Notes under the pieces: generated by a model
Databases searched by the model: none
Told to the model about the DNA's origin: nothing
What the model saw: only the letters and a program-made list of their open reading frames with translations
Shown: piece after piece, positions 11,452-23,147 of the stretch
Layout of the letters: each line of letters opens with the position of its first letter
How positions within the stretch are numbered: the first letter of the stretch is position 1
Made by a program: the position numbers and the translations under genes
NCBI GenBank assembly: GCA_022385805.1
Contig: MU277697.1
Location: 178,338-242,337 of the forward strand
Length of the DNA: 64,000 bases
Direction of reading: 5' to 3'
Source of the DNA: Pilatotrama ljubarskyi
Taxonomy: Eukaryota; Basidiomycota; Agaricomycetes; Polyporales; Polyporaceae

Positions 11452-12667
11452 TCACGGCGTACCATCGACAACGATGCCGATTTCCACCGCACGTTTCTGG
11501 CACCCCCGGAACGAGGCCAAGATATGATTCTTCGAATGCTCTTCCATTGCGATGACTTCAGCTGCGTTGTCGGAATTTGTGCTTATACGGAAGCAGAGGC
11601 GCCTGACGTTCGCAAACGGTGCTCTTGACAAGACATGGTCTAACATTGACATTTGTGAGTATCCGATTGTCGCTTTGAGAGGGCCCAGGTCGCCCCAGTA
11701 GTCCAGGTCTAACGTGCGGAGCGTGGTGCAACGAACGCTGTTCAGCACTTCGATGATCCACTGACACGGCGAGTCCGCATCGAGAGCGTACGTCTTCATC
11801 TTGAGGTGTTCAAGCTCTGTGAACCTGGCTAATTCTACGCACGAATATGAACCAGGAATCGCGCGGAAATGAAGCATCCAGTCCTCACCCTCAAAGCAGT
11901 TCTCCTGGTTCACCGGATCGCGGCAGTCCACTGGCAAGCCCAGCTCGAGCGATTTCAGCCAAGACGGTGTGATGCGTAGGATTGGCTCTTCTACGAGGTT
12001 CCCATCGAGCTGTGATGCAGCCATACAGTAAGCTTCATGTCGAATCCAGATTCGACGCGAAGATGCTCACCACTAACTTTGATAGATCCCTACCGAAGCC
12101 ATGGTCAGGTCCTTTAATGCAGGGAAGGATATCGACGTTTAGCCAGAAACATCCGGTGATGCAAAGAGTGGATATGCTTGGGAAGTGCTCGAAAACTCGA
12201 ACGAAGTCGGCGAGGTTGCCGACAAGGAAGCCCCAGATTCTGAGCTGCTTCAGTGACTTGGTCGCCACTGAGAACTCTGAGATTAGTGACGTCAAATCCC
12301 GCAGTTTGCATCCCAACCACATATGGGACTCGACCATGAGGACTTGGAGATTGGGAAGCAGTGGGCCTGAAATCTGAGAAGACGACTTGCACTGCGACTT
12401 GTTCCCTATGAAGGCTACAAGTCGGAGAGTCCGGACTAAAGCTCCCAGCTCGCCAGTGTGAGCCACGGTCCTGAGGAACTGCTCGAGCTCCTCCGAGTTT
12501 TCTAGCGTGACATGACGGTATAGATGGATCCGTGCTCGGGCCAGCCAAGCTCGGCACGTCAAGGCACATGCGCGCAGAGTCGCAAGGCTCTCAGAATCGT
12601 CTGTAGCAACGGTGTCAATCACCGCGAAGCACACATCGAGCGGGATGTCGAGCTGCAACGTGGTCAT
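11452..12667 (-). CDS. F-box-like protein
   Basis: Two exons (12667-12071, 12009-11452) give 384 residues. The N-terminus LDIPLDVCFAVIDTVA, followed by LRACALTCRAWLARARIHLYRHV, is a typical agaricomycete F-box, which would bind Skp1 in an SCF ubiquitin ligase. The rest is a run of leucine-rich segments such as LPNLQVLMVES and LKQLRIWGFLVGN, the likely substrate-binding part. The start at 12667 (MTTLQLD) is chosen because it directly precedes the F-box; the frame is open further upstream but without similarity. The 61-nt intron is GT-AG and phase 0. The substrate is unknown. Such genes are highly expanded in mushroom-forming fungi. Confidence 0.85.
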
Positions 12668-13393
12668 GTTCGGCCAGGTACCAGGATCTGGTTGATATGG
12701 GAAGATGAGAACAGTGACGAAGAGAAGCAGGGCGGGTTGGGAGTCCAGGAGAGTTTCGCAGCTATGTTTCCCCGTGATGTTGAGCGATCTCCTCAAATAC
12801 TAGCCCGTGTGGACGAATCGCGTTGTCAATATTCAAAACAGAGGTCATCGGCTTTCTGTTTCATATAATGTGCGCCAAGTAAAAGCTAGAGGGTATTGAG
12901 AGAACCAACAGCCGGAGACTTCATTGATTACCTGGAAGCAGAGCTCTCGAAGGCGCGGACGAAAGGCTTCATATGGCATACACAAGAATCAAGAGCCGCA
13001 GCTTGGAGACAGGAGATGGTGGTGAAGCAAAGCTTTGGGAGCAAAAAAGGGTTGATGCTACGTAACCTCAAAGCTGAAGCTTGAGCTTGAGCTGCCTCTT
13101 TGGACTCGGAGCACTGGCAGAGCCCGATACGCAAAGTCTGTTGGTTATTGTTTGGATCAAAAGCTATCGGCCTCCCGATCGGATCTGCTAGGGTTTCCAC
13201 TCTCAAACGCCGCGACAAACATCCCCAATCTCAATCGCCTTCGACAGCGTCAGGATCTGCTTCCACCACCTCATGAGCCATCTGTTCAACCTCTTTTGCA
13301 TACCAGTCCATGAGTTCAACACATTCTACGAAATCGTCGAAGATTCTTAGCCAGTGATGACTAGCCCGCATGCATGACGGAGCGGACAGTACC
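12668..13393. other. Intergenic between F-box gene and tRNA
   Basis: It holds the F-box gene's upstream region. No other gene can be supported. Confidence 0.5.
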
Positions 13394-13399
13394 AAAAAA
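13394..13399 (-). terminator. Pol III terminator of tRNA-Glu
   Basis: A run of six T on the minus strand begins four bases after the tRNA 3' end, as expected for RNA polymerase III termination. Confidence 0.7.
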
Positions 13400-13403
13400 T
13401 CAT

Positions 13404-13474
13404 TCCGACACGGGGAATCGAACCCCGGGCTATCGCGTGAGAGGCGATAATGTTAGCCACTACACCATATCGGA
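13404..13474 (-). tRNA. tRNA-Glu (anticodon CTC)
   Basis: Read on the minus strand it folds as a cloverleaf. The acceptor stem TCCGATA pairs with TGTCGGA with one mismatch or wobble. The anticodon stem ATCGC/GCGAT encloses the loop CTCTCAC with anticodon CTC. The T arm is CCGGGGTTCGATTCCCCG. There is no intron. It decodes GAG. Confidence 0.95.
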
Positions 13475-13752
13475 TGTGAAAGACGACAGGCGGCAGACAA
13501 ACTCAATACTGCGAGACAAGTGCGGATGAACCTGGGATGCTGGCAGTGGTAGCACGGTACTTGAGTTACCTGCACCCGTTTTCACGAGACGATTCATGCA
13601 TCGTTTCATACTGCCTACACTTCCGAGCCTGTGTCAAAATCACCATCGCGTCTTTCGCACTATGTGCAAACAGGACAAGTGCCCTAGAGATGTTTGTTCA
13701 GAGCCCTTCGTTCTCGCTCGTGCCACTAGTACTGTGACTCCGCGTCCTGGGC

Positions 13753-16700
13753 TCAACCACGATGGGTCCAGCGAGTGTTGTTGATGACAATGGGACCAAC
13801 ACCCCCGTCCAGCACACCTTCGAGGACAAGCTCTAACGTCGGGTGCACAGGAGTGTCTTCCAAAGCCCATAGCGCAACTGCGATCGTGCTGGAGACAGAT
13901 CGTTGTCAATAGATCATCATCCTAAGACGGCAAAATGGTCGGACGTACTTGACCCCGTGGTGGTTGAGTATTCCGGGCGGGACAGGGAACCGCGCTTGTG
14001 GCCCGACATTTCCCACTCGCTGAGTGCGTTCATGAGCATGGGGTATGCATGGTAATGGCTAGGCCAAAACACGCACCTTGCCAAACTTCCACCCGTTCAC
14101 GAACAGAAGCGCTCGATAGGGTGTGCCAGGCTTCTGCGCTCCGCCGTCGAACTCGAAGCTGAAAGATGCGTCCAGTCCTTGCGGCACGTCCAGCTCCACC
14201 TCTGTCACGAAGAAACCGACACCTGCGCGACCGCCAGGCAGGCCGGAGGAGAGCTCGCGGGATGTGAAGTTCGCGGGTGATGACGAGTCGGTCGGGAAGC
14301 CGGGGAGATGCCATCCCTCGCGCTCCGCGAAGAGCCCGCCTTCGTTCAGGAGGCCGCGCACTTTGTCCGGGTAGCTATGGCGCACTGTTACTCTCGTCAT
14401 GATAAGCTGGATGATCCACGCTCGGCGTACCTTGTGTATCCTCCGACCTTCCCTTGCACTTTCCAAGTCGAGAAGTTGCCCGCTCCGCCGACAAGCGCAA
14501 ACCCGCGTATACCCCGATCCGACTTTTGGTTCTGGCCCTCGTCGTTGCCCATGTGATCTTGCAGTACAGTCAACACGTTGTCTTGTCCGGGACGGAGCGC
14601 AGAAGATGGGAAGGTGAAACAGGCGTTCGCCTCGCCGGTCGCAGAAAAATCAGAGATGGTATCTAAGAATACGTTGTTAAGCCACACAGACGCAGCGAAT
14701 GCTGTTGTTTTATAGCGATATGAGCTGACGATTCAAGGAACGACAATGAGAAGACGCACCTGTACCACCGTTGATGGTGAGGTTTGCACCCGTCTCGGAT
14801 CCAGTCGCGTTGAAGTATCCGCGCCAGAAAATGTTGTTCTCGCAGCTAATACGCAATACGCAAGCATTGAACTTCAAGCAGTCAGACCCTTAAGACCGAG
14901 AATGCTTACAAGCCATAGTCACAACCTGCGTACTAGCATGAGCGGCGGTCCTCCCACTCTTCGGTGATCGAGGAGTCAACACTCACCGTATAGCACCCTT
15001 CCGTCCCCGAACGCCGGCTTGATTGTGATGTTCGTCGACGTATGGTCCGCCACGACCCAGTCGCTATCGTCGAACTCGTCCTTCACTTCGGGCAGGCTGT
15101 CCGCGAATTTCCACCCACTCAGCTTCGGGACCTTCATCTTCTTGAGATCCGGACTGACTTCCAGCTTGCCCACCAGCACGCCCTCGCTTCCGCTGTGCAC
15201 AGACACACGCTTGCCGTTCCACTTCACAGAACGGACGCTCTCGGGCGCAACGACGGTGAGCGGTACGCTCGCATTCAGGTCGCCGCGTATCGCCAGGGTG
15301 CGTCCGCCGTCCTCAAGCGTGGCATTGCGAACGAGGTACGGGCCACCGACGAGCACGGTCGTGTTCGTCCCAAACTGCCAGAACGACTCGAGGCCCGGGA
15401 TGGTGTTGGCGGTCGGCGCGCGGTGGGCAGGCGCCCAGAATGTCGCCGTAGTGGACGTATCGGCAAAGAGGATGAGCTGGCTAGGTGAGTCCCAGAGCGT
15501 GAGCAGACCCTTTGATCCGGCCTGAGAGAGGACTGAGATGATGGTGAAACCGCCGCGAGCAGCATTGTACCGGACGCGACCAGAGTTCAACCGTGAGCCG
15601 TGCCCGGAAAGGGTGAGTGAGACCTCATGCGACTGGTCTGCGTCTCCATAGATGAAGAGCACGTCACGCTTGCCGATGGTGCCTGCGAAAAAGACGGGTG
15701 CGGTGGAGTAGAGGACCGAGCCGGAAGTGCCGAACGGGTAGTCTGCGAGGACCACTTTGCTCTGTCGGCCGTTGAGCGCGATGGAAGGTGCGTATTGGGG
15801 AATCGTGAGTGATCCGCGTGAGGAAGTCATGGTGAGCTTGAAGGATATGTTGTCTCTGAATAGCCCTTCTTGAGAATCCGAGGTTATGAGGAAAAGAGGC
15901 AACGCTCACGTCGAGGTCCCGTTCAGCTGGCGTAAGATCACAAAACCGGTTCCGGTATCTGGGTTTTTCAAGTACGTTCCGAACGCCTTCTCTGCGTCCT
16001 TCCCTGATATAGACAGGTCTGGGATGCCGTTGTGAGTCGCATTTGTGTCGCCTATCCAGTCCGTCTTGTAGAACGAAGGCGAGGAGCGAAGAAAGATTCC
16101 TTGACGCTTCATTTCGTCGTACTTCTCCCAGAGGAGACGTGTTTCTTTGATTGCACCGGAGTAGTCGTAGCTACAAGCAGAAGAAGTGGTTGATAGGAGT
16201 AGGAGAACGATGCGAATGGGGGCGTTTACCTCGTATATGCGCCTGGGTAGTTGATACCGCCCCAGCTTGTCCCACTACATGCATTCGTCAGGACGCGCTG
16301 TAGGGCCTAAGGAAAGCAAGGCATACCCGTAAAACATGTACGCCGACTGCATCTTGGCGTTGCTCGCCCAGTTGTTCTTGTAATACACGTCCGCGAAGTC
16401 GGCTCCGACCCGCTCTCGGCACCGCTCGTATCCGGGACCGCCCCAGTAGTCGTGGGACCCGCCTGCCAGTGCTCGATCGTCGGCATCTCCCATAAGAAAC
16501 TCATGCCCATGCCAAAGAGACTCACCTTGGAACTCGGGAAGGTAGAACGGTCTGTCCGGAGCCGTATCGAGATGATACTGGTGGAAGTTCGTCGGGACGG
16601 GGTTCCAGTCGCGCCCGGAACTGCAGTTGAAGTTGTTAGGATAGAAGTCGAGCCCGTATAGGTCCGGTGCGCCAGTCCCGTTCACGAATTGCATTTTTTC

Positions 16701-17843
16701 TCCGGGGTCATTGTAGGTGCTACAAACAGGCACGCTGACAGTCAGGAATGGACCATTATAGTACTGGAGGAAGTACTGACAGAGGTACCACGATGCCGTT
16801 GGTGCGGTACTGGGTCTCGATGTCGGCGAAGTATTCTGCGTGCGAAGCAGGTGTCTGCGAGTACTCATTGTCTAACAGTATGTTAGTCTGCCGTGCGCTC
16901 GGCAAGAGGTAATTGCGGAGTACATACCGATCTGTGCCACTGAAGAGCGTTCTTCAGGGCACTGTTCGTGAGGTAAAGCATCTCGACGACTCACAGAGCA
17001 CTGGACCGCCTTCGGTCACTTGATTCGGCCTGGTCAACTCAATGATCTTCGTGATGTAGGGCTGGTAGGCGGCATTCCACGTAGTGGAATTGACGCGCAC
17101 GTCTCCTTCAACGAGGCTGGTAGACCAGAGCGCCAGGCCTCCTGCGGTTGTCTCTGCATTGATCTACGAAGTATTGTCAAAAGCGGCGCTCTTATATGAG
17201 TAGACCATGTCTCACGTAGGGTCCTGCGCAAGCTGTGAGCCCTGCGCGTCCCTCAGTAGACAAGACAATGCATACCGGGACGGAAGGTGATGAAGATGCC
17301 AGCGAGCTTCGCTGCATCGAACATAGGCTGCAGAGCGCGCCAGTCATCGAAGTCGAACACTCCGGGCGCCGGGTTGGTGAGACCCCCTACACGTCTGATC
17401 AGGCAACCATCTCGACTTGATTCCGTCGCTTATCCTCACAGTGGATGTAGATGCTACATCATCAACCAGTTCAGGCTCTGCTACGAAGATCCAATAGCGA
17501 AGGGAGACGTACCTGACTCCGTTCATGCCGGCGGCTACCATCTTTTGGAAGACGTCGAGCCACAGCTCGCGCACCGGGAGACGGAATGTGTGGAACTCTC
17601 CGGAGCTGTCGGAGGTCGAGCAGTTGGAAGTAAACTATGTCATCGCTGCAAGCTACGTGAGGCGACTCACTACAGGAACATACGCTGACCGTGCAAGAGA
17701 AGCGTATAGTTGTCCCATTGCACTACATCTGTCAGTCCATCGGACTTGCGCGGTGGGTCCGCCGCCCATGCCGCAGCTAGAAAGAGAGCAGCATAGGCAA
17801 AGAGAGCCTGGATAGCCCAGAGAGCAGGCCGAGTTAGCCGCAT
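13753..17843 (-). CDS. Secreted GH35 beta-galactosidase
   Basis: Nineteen exons join without a phase error to 1017 residues, the usual size of fungal GH35 enzymes. They are 17843-17671, 17605-17513, 17453-17440, 17386-17276, 17223-17216, 17163-16995, 16939-16928, 16871-16781, 16719-16526, 16462-16327, 16274-16230, 16170-15910, 15855-14987, 14925-14910, 14845-14760, 14701-14431, 14374-14077, 14019-13949 and 13888-13753. The enzyme removes terminal beta-galactose from galactans, xyloglucan or other galactosides outside the cell. A signal peptide ([27 protein letters not shown]) starts the protein. The general acid/base is E196 in IDNEY and the nucleophile is E286 in PEFQGG. YMFYGGTSWG and, near the end, [19 protein letters not shown] are family landmarks. 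Four exons are only 8, 12, 14 and 16 nt long, so naive gene finders will miss them. Several N-glycosylation sites occur. Confidence 0.93.
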
Positions 17844-20320
17844 CGCGCCTGTTGTCGCAAGCCTGGCACCTTTCACATCCCATTCTTATACTCGTCAGAG
17901 AACGAGCGACTGGGTCGGCGGAGTTGTGGGTTTGTGCCATCAATGACCTCTGGTCAGAGGACGAGCGCGATGCCGCGTCGGTCCGCAGGAGAACCGCTCG
18001 GGTACGTCGAGCTTGTGCACGGACGGACATGTGGATATGGGCGCGCGTGCTCATCGGTTTTGAGGAAGTCCGACTGGCTCCCTAACACCAGCCAACACCT
18101 GGCTCGTCAAACCTCCGGCAGCCGTGGTCGTCTTCTGGCACCAAACGCGGCTCCATGCAGGTGAAGTCACTTGAGAGCCGGTGGGCTAGGCCCTGCCAGT
18201 GATGCGAAGACTCAGGATAGCTATTAAATGCGCACGTTGGTCATGAGAAGACTCTTGTCGAATTTCAGACAAATCATATACACATATATAACTGAAGTAG
18301 CCAGCCTGGTGGAGGACCTTGGAATCGGAGCAGTTTGCGACGGTGGATGCGTCTCGGAGTCCTGTCAAAGAGTGACGGTGGGGAGGTGCATTTCGCCGTG
18401 GCGGACCCGTGCCGGCGTGCGGCCCGTGGCCCCCGGATTTGCGAGCGTGTACATGTGACCGTGAGAAAGGCGCCCCCCGACGAAGCGCCAGCGGCCTCAC
18501 CTTTCATTTCAGTGATCATTCACTGCAGACACTTGCTCTCCGCGCGTTTGCATGCTTATCAGCTCGACATATACCTCGTCGCATTCTGAACTGCCGCCGT
18601 CGTGCGTGTCTTTGACACTATGCGTGGTTCAGCATGATGCAGGTGTCGCCTTGTCGTCCGACTAGTGCCCCGATCTGATATGTCAAGGTAGGCAGGCTCT
18701 GGAACGGCAAAACAGCGACGCATCAGTAAGTGACTCTTCGTCTCGCGCAACCCACGGGTAATAGACACCCGCTATACTGTTTGGTGAGTTTTCAACACTT
18801 GCAGCTTGCCCGTATCCATTGAGATCGACCATTTCGGCGGCCGGGAAGCTGCGATCCTTTGCTGAATCTGTTCTGGCCTCCTGTACTGCACCCATTTGAC
18901 ATGTTCCCGCGGCGCGGTCTCAGGAGATGTCGATGATAGTCCAAAAGTATCGCGGGATATCATGCGATGCCGGGCCCCGTTGTCCATGCATCCCAGTGCT
19001 ATGCACCGGTCGCGACCAACTTTCGCCATGGATGTATCTGCCACATTGCTCGCCCTATTCTCGTGCCTTCACACTGGCGAAGTCCGGGATCTGTTCGATG
19101 CCTGAGTACCCGGCAGGCACCTTGCGCGAGCTGGACCCTGCTCTGCTGTTTGTGCAGGGGTGAGTGAGGACAGCCGGCCGACTGGTCCTGCGTGGCCGAT
19201 CGAGAGTTGGTCCATTGGTCTCCCCAGTGCTTGCGTCCCTGCAGCTTCTCAGGCCGTGCGAGGACCACAACTTCCAGAGCCGTACTCCCTGCCTCTGCCC
19301 GGGCTTATACAGCAGAAGAGATCCGAGAGCCGGGTAAGTGATGACTTCTGTACACAAATCAAGGGTGGGCAGCATTGTCAGACCTTGTCATCGTCGGCCT
19401 CTAAACAGATGGCTGCGACCAAGTATCAGCTGCACCGCAAATCCCAGCTGTGTCCCTTTGACAGGCCTCCACATCCGCATGTTCTGAACAATGTCCGAGG
19501 CGATGCGCGTCACGGACACACTCACTCGGGACTGCTTCGCGGTCCCGGGAGCCTGTATGACGCGTCCGAGGCGGTTCTCAGGGATCTCGTCTCCTCGCCT
19601 AACATCTCCGCCGTCACTGTTGCCGCCATTTTGGATAGCATTTCGGGACTGATTGACCTCGCTACATCCGGCGCAGCTCTTAGCCCAAGAAAATGCCAGC
19701 TCCGGCGACTTCGGAGGTGGGTGAAGGTTTTTATCAGTTGTCTGCGGTCTCCATCGCCCTCTCATGCTTGTAGGCCGTAACCGGCGCGGCCCAGTATCTG
19801 TCTAACACATACCAGTGGTCAATGGCCAGTCGTCTTTTTGGCCTGCCAGGCAAGGTGTTCCCACACACGCCCAGTCGGCGGGGTACGGGCGCTGGCGTAT
19901 ACCTCCGCGTCCGGCGGAGAGCACGCCAGGCCTTCCATTTCCCGCCTTCCTATTTAGCACAAGTACGTCCCTTTCGCACTCTTTCCTCCGTTTCCGCGGA
20001 GCATGGCCATCGCTCAATGCGGACTATTGCAGCAACGCCGTAACCGTTCCGCTCACGACCTCCGGTAACTCATCGCGCTGATGCGGAAGCGCGAGTCATC
20101 ATCGCTTCTCCCGGAGACAGGAAGACAATCGGGGCGCAGTGTGACATGGACGTGGATGTTTCCTGCGCGTCTTCCCCGCTGTCGTCCTCAGAGCGGCGCA
20201 GCGCACAGCTCGCGCCCTTCATAAATTCCTGCACTATTTCATCCGCATGCCGTCGGTACTTCCCCCCTCTGCCTGCCCCTGCACCCCGCCTCTCTCCTGC
20301 CCCGTATCGCACATCTATCT
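17844..20320. other. Long intergenic stretch (2.5 kb)
   Basis: It carries the divergent upstream regions of the beta-galactosidase and the MFS transporter. Open frames up to about 200 codons (for example 19160-19780 +) lack splice logic, domain features and supporting codon use, so I call no gene. A long spacer here suggests elaborate regulation of one or both flanking genes; this is inference. Confidence 0.45.
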
Positions 20321-21931
20321 ATGGCCGACGCCGACAAGTACAGCATAAAGGAGTCCGTGGGTGGTGCTCTCAGCAACTCGTCTGTCACAGTCGTCAACGT
20401 CGACTGTCCATCACATCCCCCATCCATCATCGACGTCGCCGACACCGACGATTCCTTCCCGGACGGCGGCGCTGCGGCGTGGTTAACCGTGCTCGGCGCG
20501 TTCCTCGCGCTGTTCTGCTCCTTCGGGCAGCTCAACTCGTTCGGCACTTTCCAAACCTGGTACGCCGAGCACCAGCTGAGCCACCTCCCCCCATCGACCA
20601 TTGCGTGGATCGGGTCCCTGCAGCTATGGGTGTTCTTCTTCTCGGTACGAGTGCTGTTTAGGGCCTGTATCGGCGTGGCTAACGCGCTCTTAGGGCGGGT
20701 TCATCGGTCGGCTATTTGACGCGCATGGTCCTCGGCTCATCTTGGTCTCCGGGACCCTGATACTCGTATTCGGGACGATGATGACCAGCATATCGACCCA
20801 GTATTATCATTATATCCTCGCACAAGGCGTACTTGTAGCCATCGGTAATGGTACTGTGTGAGTCTCAGTGCAGTTGCTCGTAGTGATCCTTTCGCTGAAT
20901 GCTATACAGGTTCTACCCTAGCCTCGCGGCGATATCAACGCACTTCAAGAAGTATAGGAGCACTGCACTAGGGATCGCGATTGCAGGGTCGGGTGTCGGT
21001 AAGCGTCACGCTCTTGCCAGATCTTGCCACCGTCTGACTCTCCTTCCTAGGTGGTGTCGTGTATCCCATAATGTACCAGCAGCTCTTCAACCGGGTCGGC
21101 TTCGCGTGGACAGTTCGGATATCCGGCTTCATATCCCTCGCACTATGTGGCGTTGCAATCGCATGTATCACCAGTCGACTATCGAAGCCCCAAGACTCAG
21201 CAGCACCGTGGTTCGACACCAAAGTCTTCCGCGATGCGCCATTCAAGCTGGTAATTGCCGGTAGCGTCCTTATTTCGTTCGGTAAGCACGACGCGTCTCG
21301 CTGAGGGGATTCTGAGCTCACTTGGAGGATCAGGTCTCTTTATCCCATTCTTTTATATCGTCGACTATTCGACGGACCATAGTATATCCCCAGAAACCGC
21401 CTTCTACGTGCTCTCGGTCATGAATGCGGGCGGGATCATCGGCCGGCTCGCACCCTCCTTCATGGCAGACGCACTAGGACGCTTCAACATCCTCGTTCCA
21501 TGCGCATTCCTCGCCGGGCTCTCCATGCTTGTCTTCTGGACGTTCGCGCACACGCTCGCCACAATCGTGCTCTTCGCGGCCGTATACGGCTTCTTCTCGG
21601 GCGCGTTCAACGCGCTCATCATCCCCTGCGTCGCGCAGATCTCGGACATGAGGGAGATTGGAACGCGCATAGGCGTGCTCTACAGCATCATTTCCTTCCC
21701 GTGAGTGCCGTCATGCTTTCCGTCGCGTGAAGCGGATACGTTTGCAGGGCTGACGGTTGTGGATCTAACAGGGCACTTTGTGGAGGTCCGGTGGCCGGCG
21801 CGATGCTCAAGGCCGAGGGCGGATCGTACCTCGGTATGATCATGCTCGGAGGCGCAACTGTCATCTCGGGCTCGCTCTTCATGCTCTGGGCGCGGCTGGC
21901 GCTCAGCCGAAGTCTGCGTGACCGCGTTTAA
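20321..21931 (+). CDS. MFS transporter, monocarboxylate-porter type (copy A)
   Basis: Six exons (20321-20644, 20694-20857, 20910-20998, 21051-21281, 21334-21700, 21772-21931) give 444 residues with about 12 hydrophobic segments. The motif PDGGAAAWL near residue 47 opens helix 1, as in fungal MCT-like carriers of the major facilitator superfamily. The loop GRLAPSFMADALGRFN between helices 8 and 9 matches the family. Substrates of such carriers include monocarboxylates, nicotinate-like acids and riboflavin; the substrate here cannot be told. It is expected in the plasma membrane. Exon lengths 2-6 (164, 89, 231, 367, 160) equal those of the paralogs at 41.8 and, apart from one codon, 44.3 kb. 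Confidence 0.92.
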
Positions 21932-23147
21932 TAGGCCTGGCGCGATCTCGCGCGTCCGTCCCCGCTGATATTCGGGATTCTGGGATTCTCATGATACGGT
22001 TTCGCTCGTTCGTCCCTTCGACATTCATTCATCTCGCGCTGCTTCTCTTCATCATGTCTCGTTAAGGCCGTCCTCGAAAGGCGCCCTGTCCACTCGAGCT
22101 CGTACCACCACTTAGTGTATCGCATTTCGCATCTCGGCACCACACACGTCCCTTGGCACAGTATATACCCCTGCATGTGTATCTTTATCTGTAACTTACT
22201 CGCGTTCAGCTGCAATACCTCTCCGAACCCCCCCCCCCCCCTCCCCCTCTCTTGTCACATAATGTTACAACACTTCTGCTTACACAAACGCGCGTACGGC
22301 TCCGGATGAGACCGATCTCCTCAGAAGGTGTACGGTCTTCGAGAATCCGGCCGCGCAGAAGCTGGTGCCTGGGGTGGGTGCAAACCGGGTCCGGCCAAAG
22401 GTGTCGCGTCCGATGCGGCGAGAACCTTGTGCGCGTTCGCCGGGCTTCGTTGGCGAGGATCGTGTGCTTCACCGGGCTCAGAGCACCCCGAGTGCGCGAT
22501 GTGGTCCGATTGCTCACCTGGCCTCGGAGGAACTTCAGGAGGATACGGAACACTTGTCTAGCATCAGATATCGTCGGGACGGCTGGAATATGGAGTTTGT
22601 GCTGCAGTTGAGCGCGCAGGTACGTACTAGGCCATAGGCCGAGGTCACCGGGATACACTGACAGATTCTCAATTAATGCCGCTAGTTCTCGAGAGGCACG
22701 AGGCTATCGGACTGCTGAGTATGCTATCGTGTTGCGTGGACCTGTTCACGCTCGGGCTAGCATCGAGCACCATGGACTGAGGCGGCGCTCCGTATCGGCG
22801 CATATACGCTCAGCTGGTGCGAGTTCCCGCAGGAATGCGAGGCCCGATGGCCACGTATCTCCCCTTCAGCGCTCTCACCGCTCAATTGAATGAGGGCTCG
22901 CGTGTCGCGTGAACGGATGCATATGGTGCCACCTGGATATAGGGCCTGTGGTGAGTAGTGAGTACAGTGGCACGGTGCAGGAATGCGTATCGTAGCGTAG
23001 GAGGGCGTCTGTAAGTCATTAAAGGGCGACATGCCACAGATGAGGGGTACTAGTACTGGTACAATCCAAGGAGTCTACACACGGCGCCCGCAGCCTACAG
23101 GTGAGTCATAAACAGATTAAAACAACGCAAGGGATGTCCGGTCAGTG
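21932..23147. other. Convergent intergenic stretch
   Basis: It contains the 3' flanks of the MFS gene and of the minus-strand membrane-protein gene, plus a poly-C tract. I see no gene. Confidence 0.5.
22228..22241. repeat. Poly-C tract
   Basis: Fourteen consecutive C, followed by T and five more C. It is a mononucleotide run likely to vary in length and prone to sequencing error. Confidence 0.9.

Noticed and set aside
19160..19780. Plus-strand open frame of about 200 codons
   Set aside because: No domain, no splice context, codon use unlike nearby genes; treated as chance in GC-rich DNA.
20239..20601. Minus-strand frame over the first exon of MFS copy A
   Set aside because: Antisense shadow of a clear coding exon.
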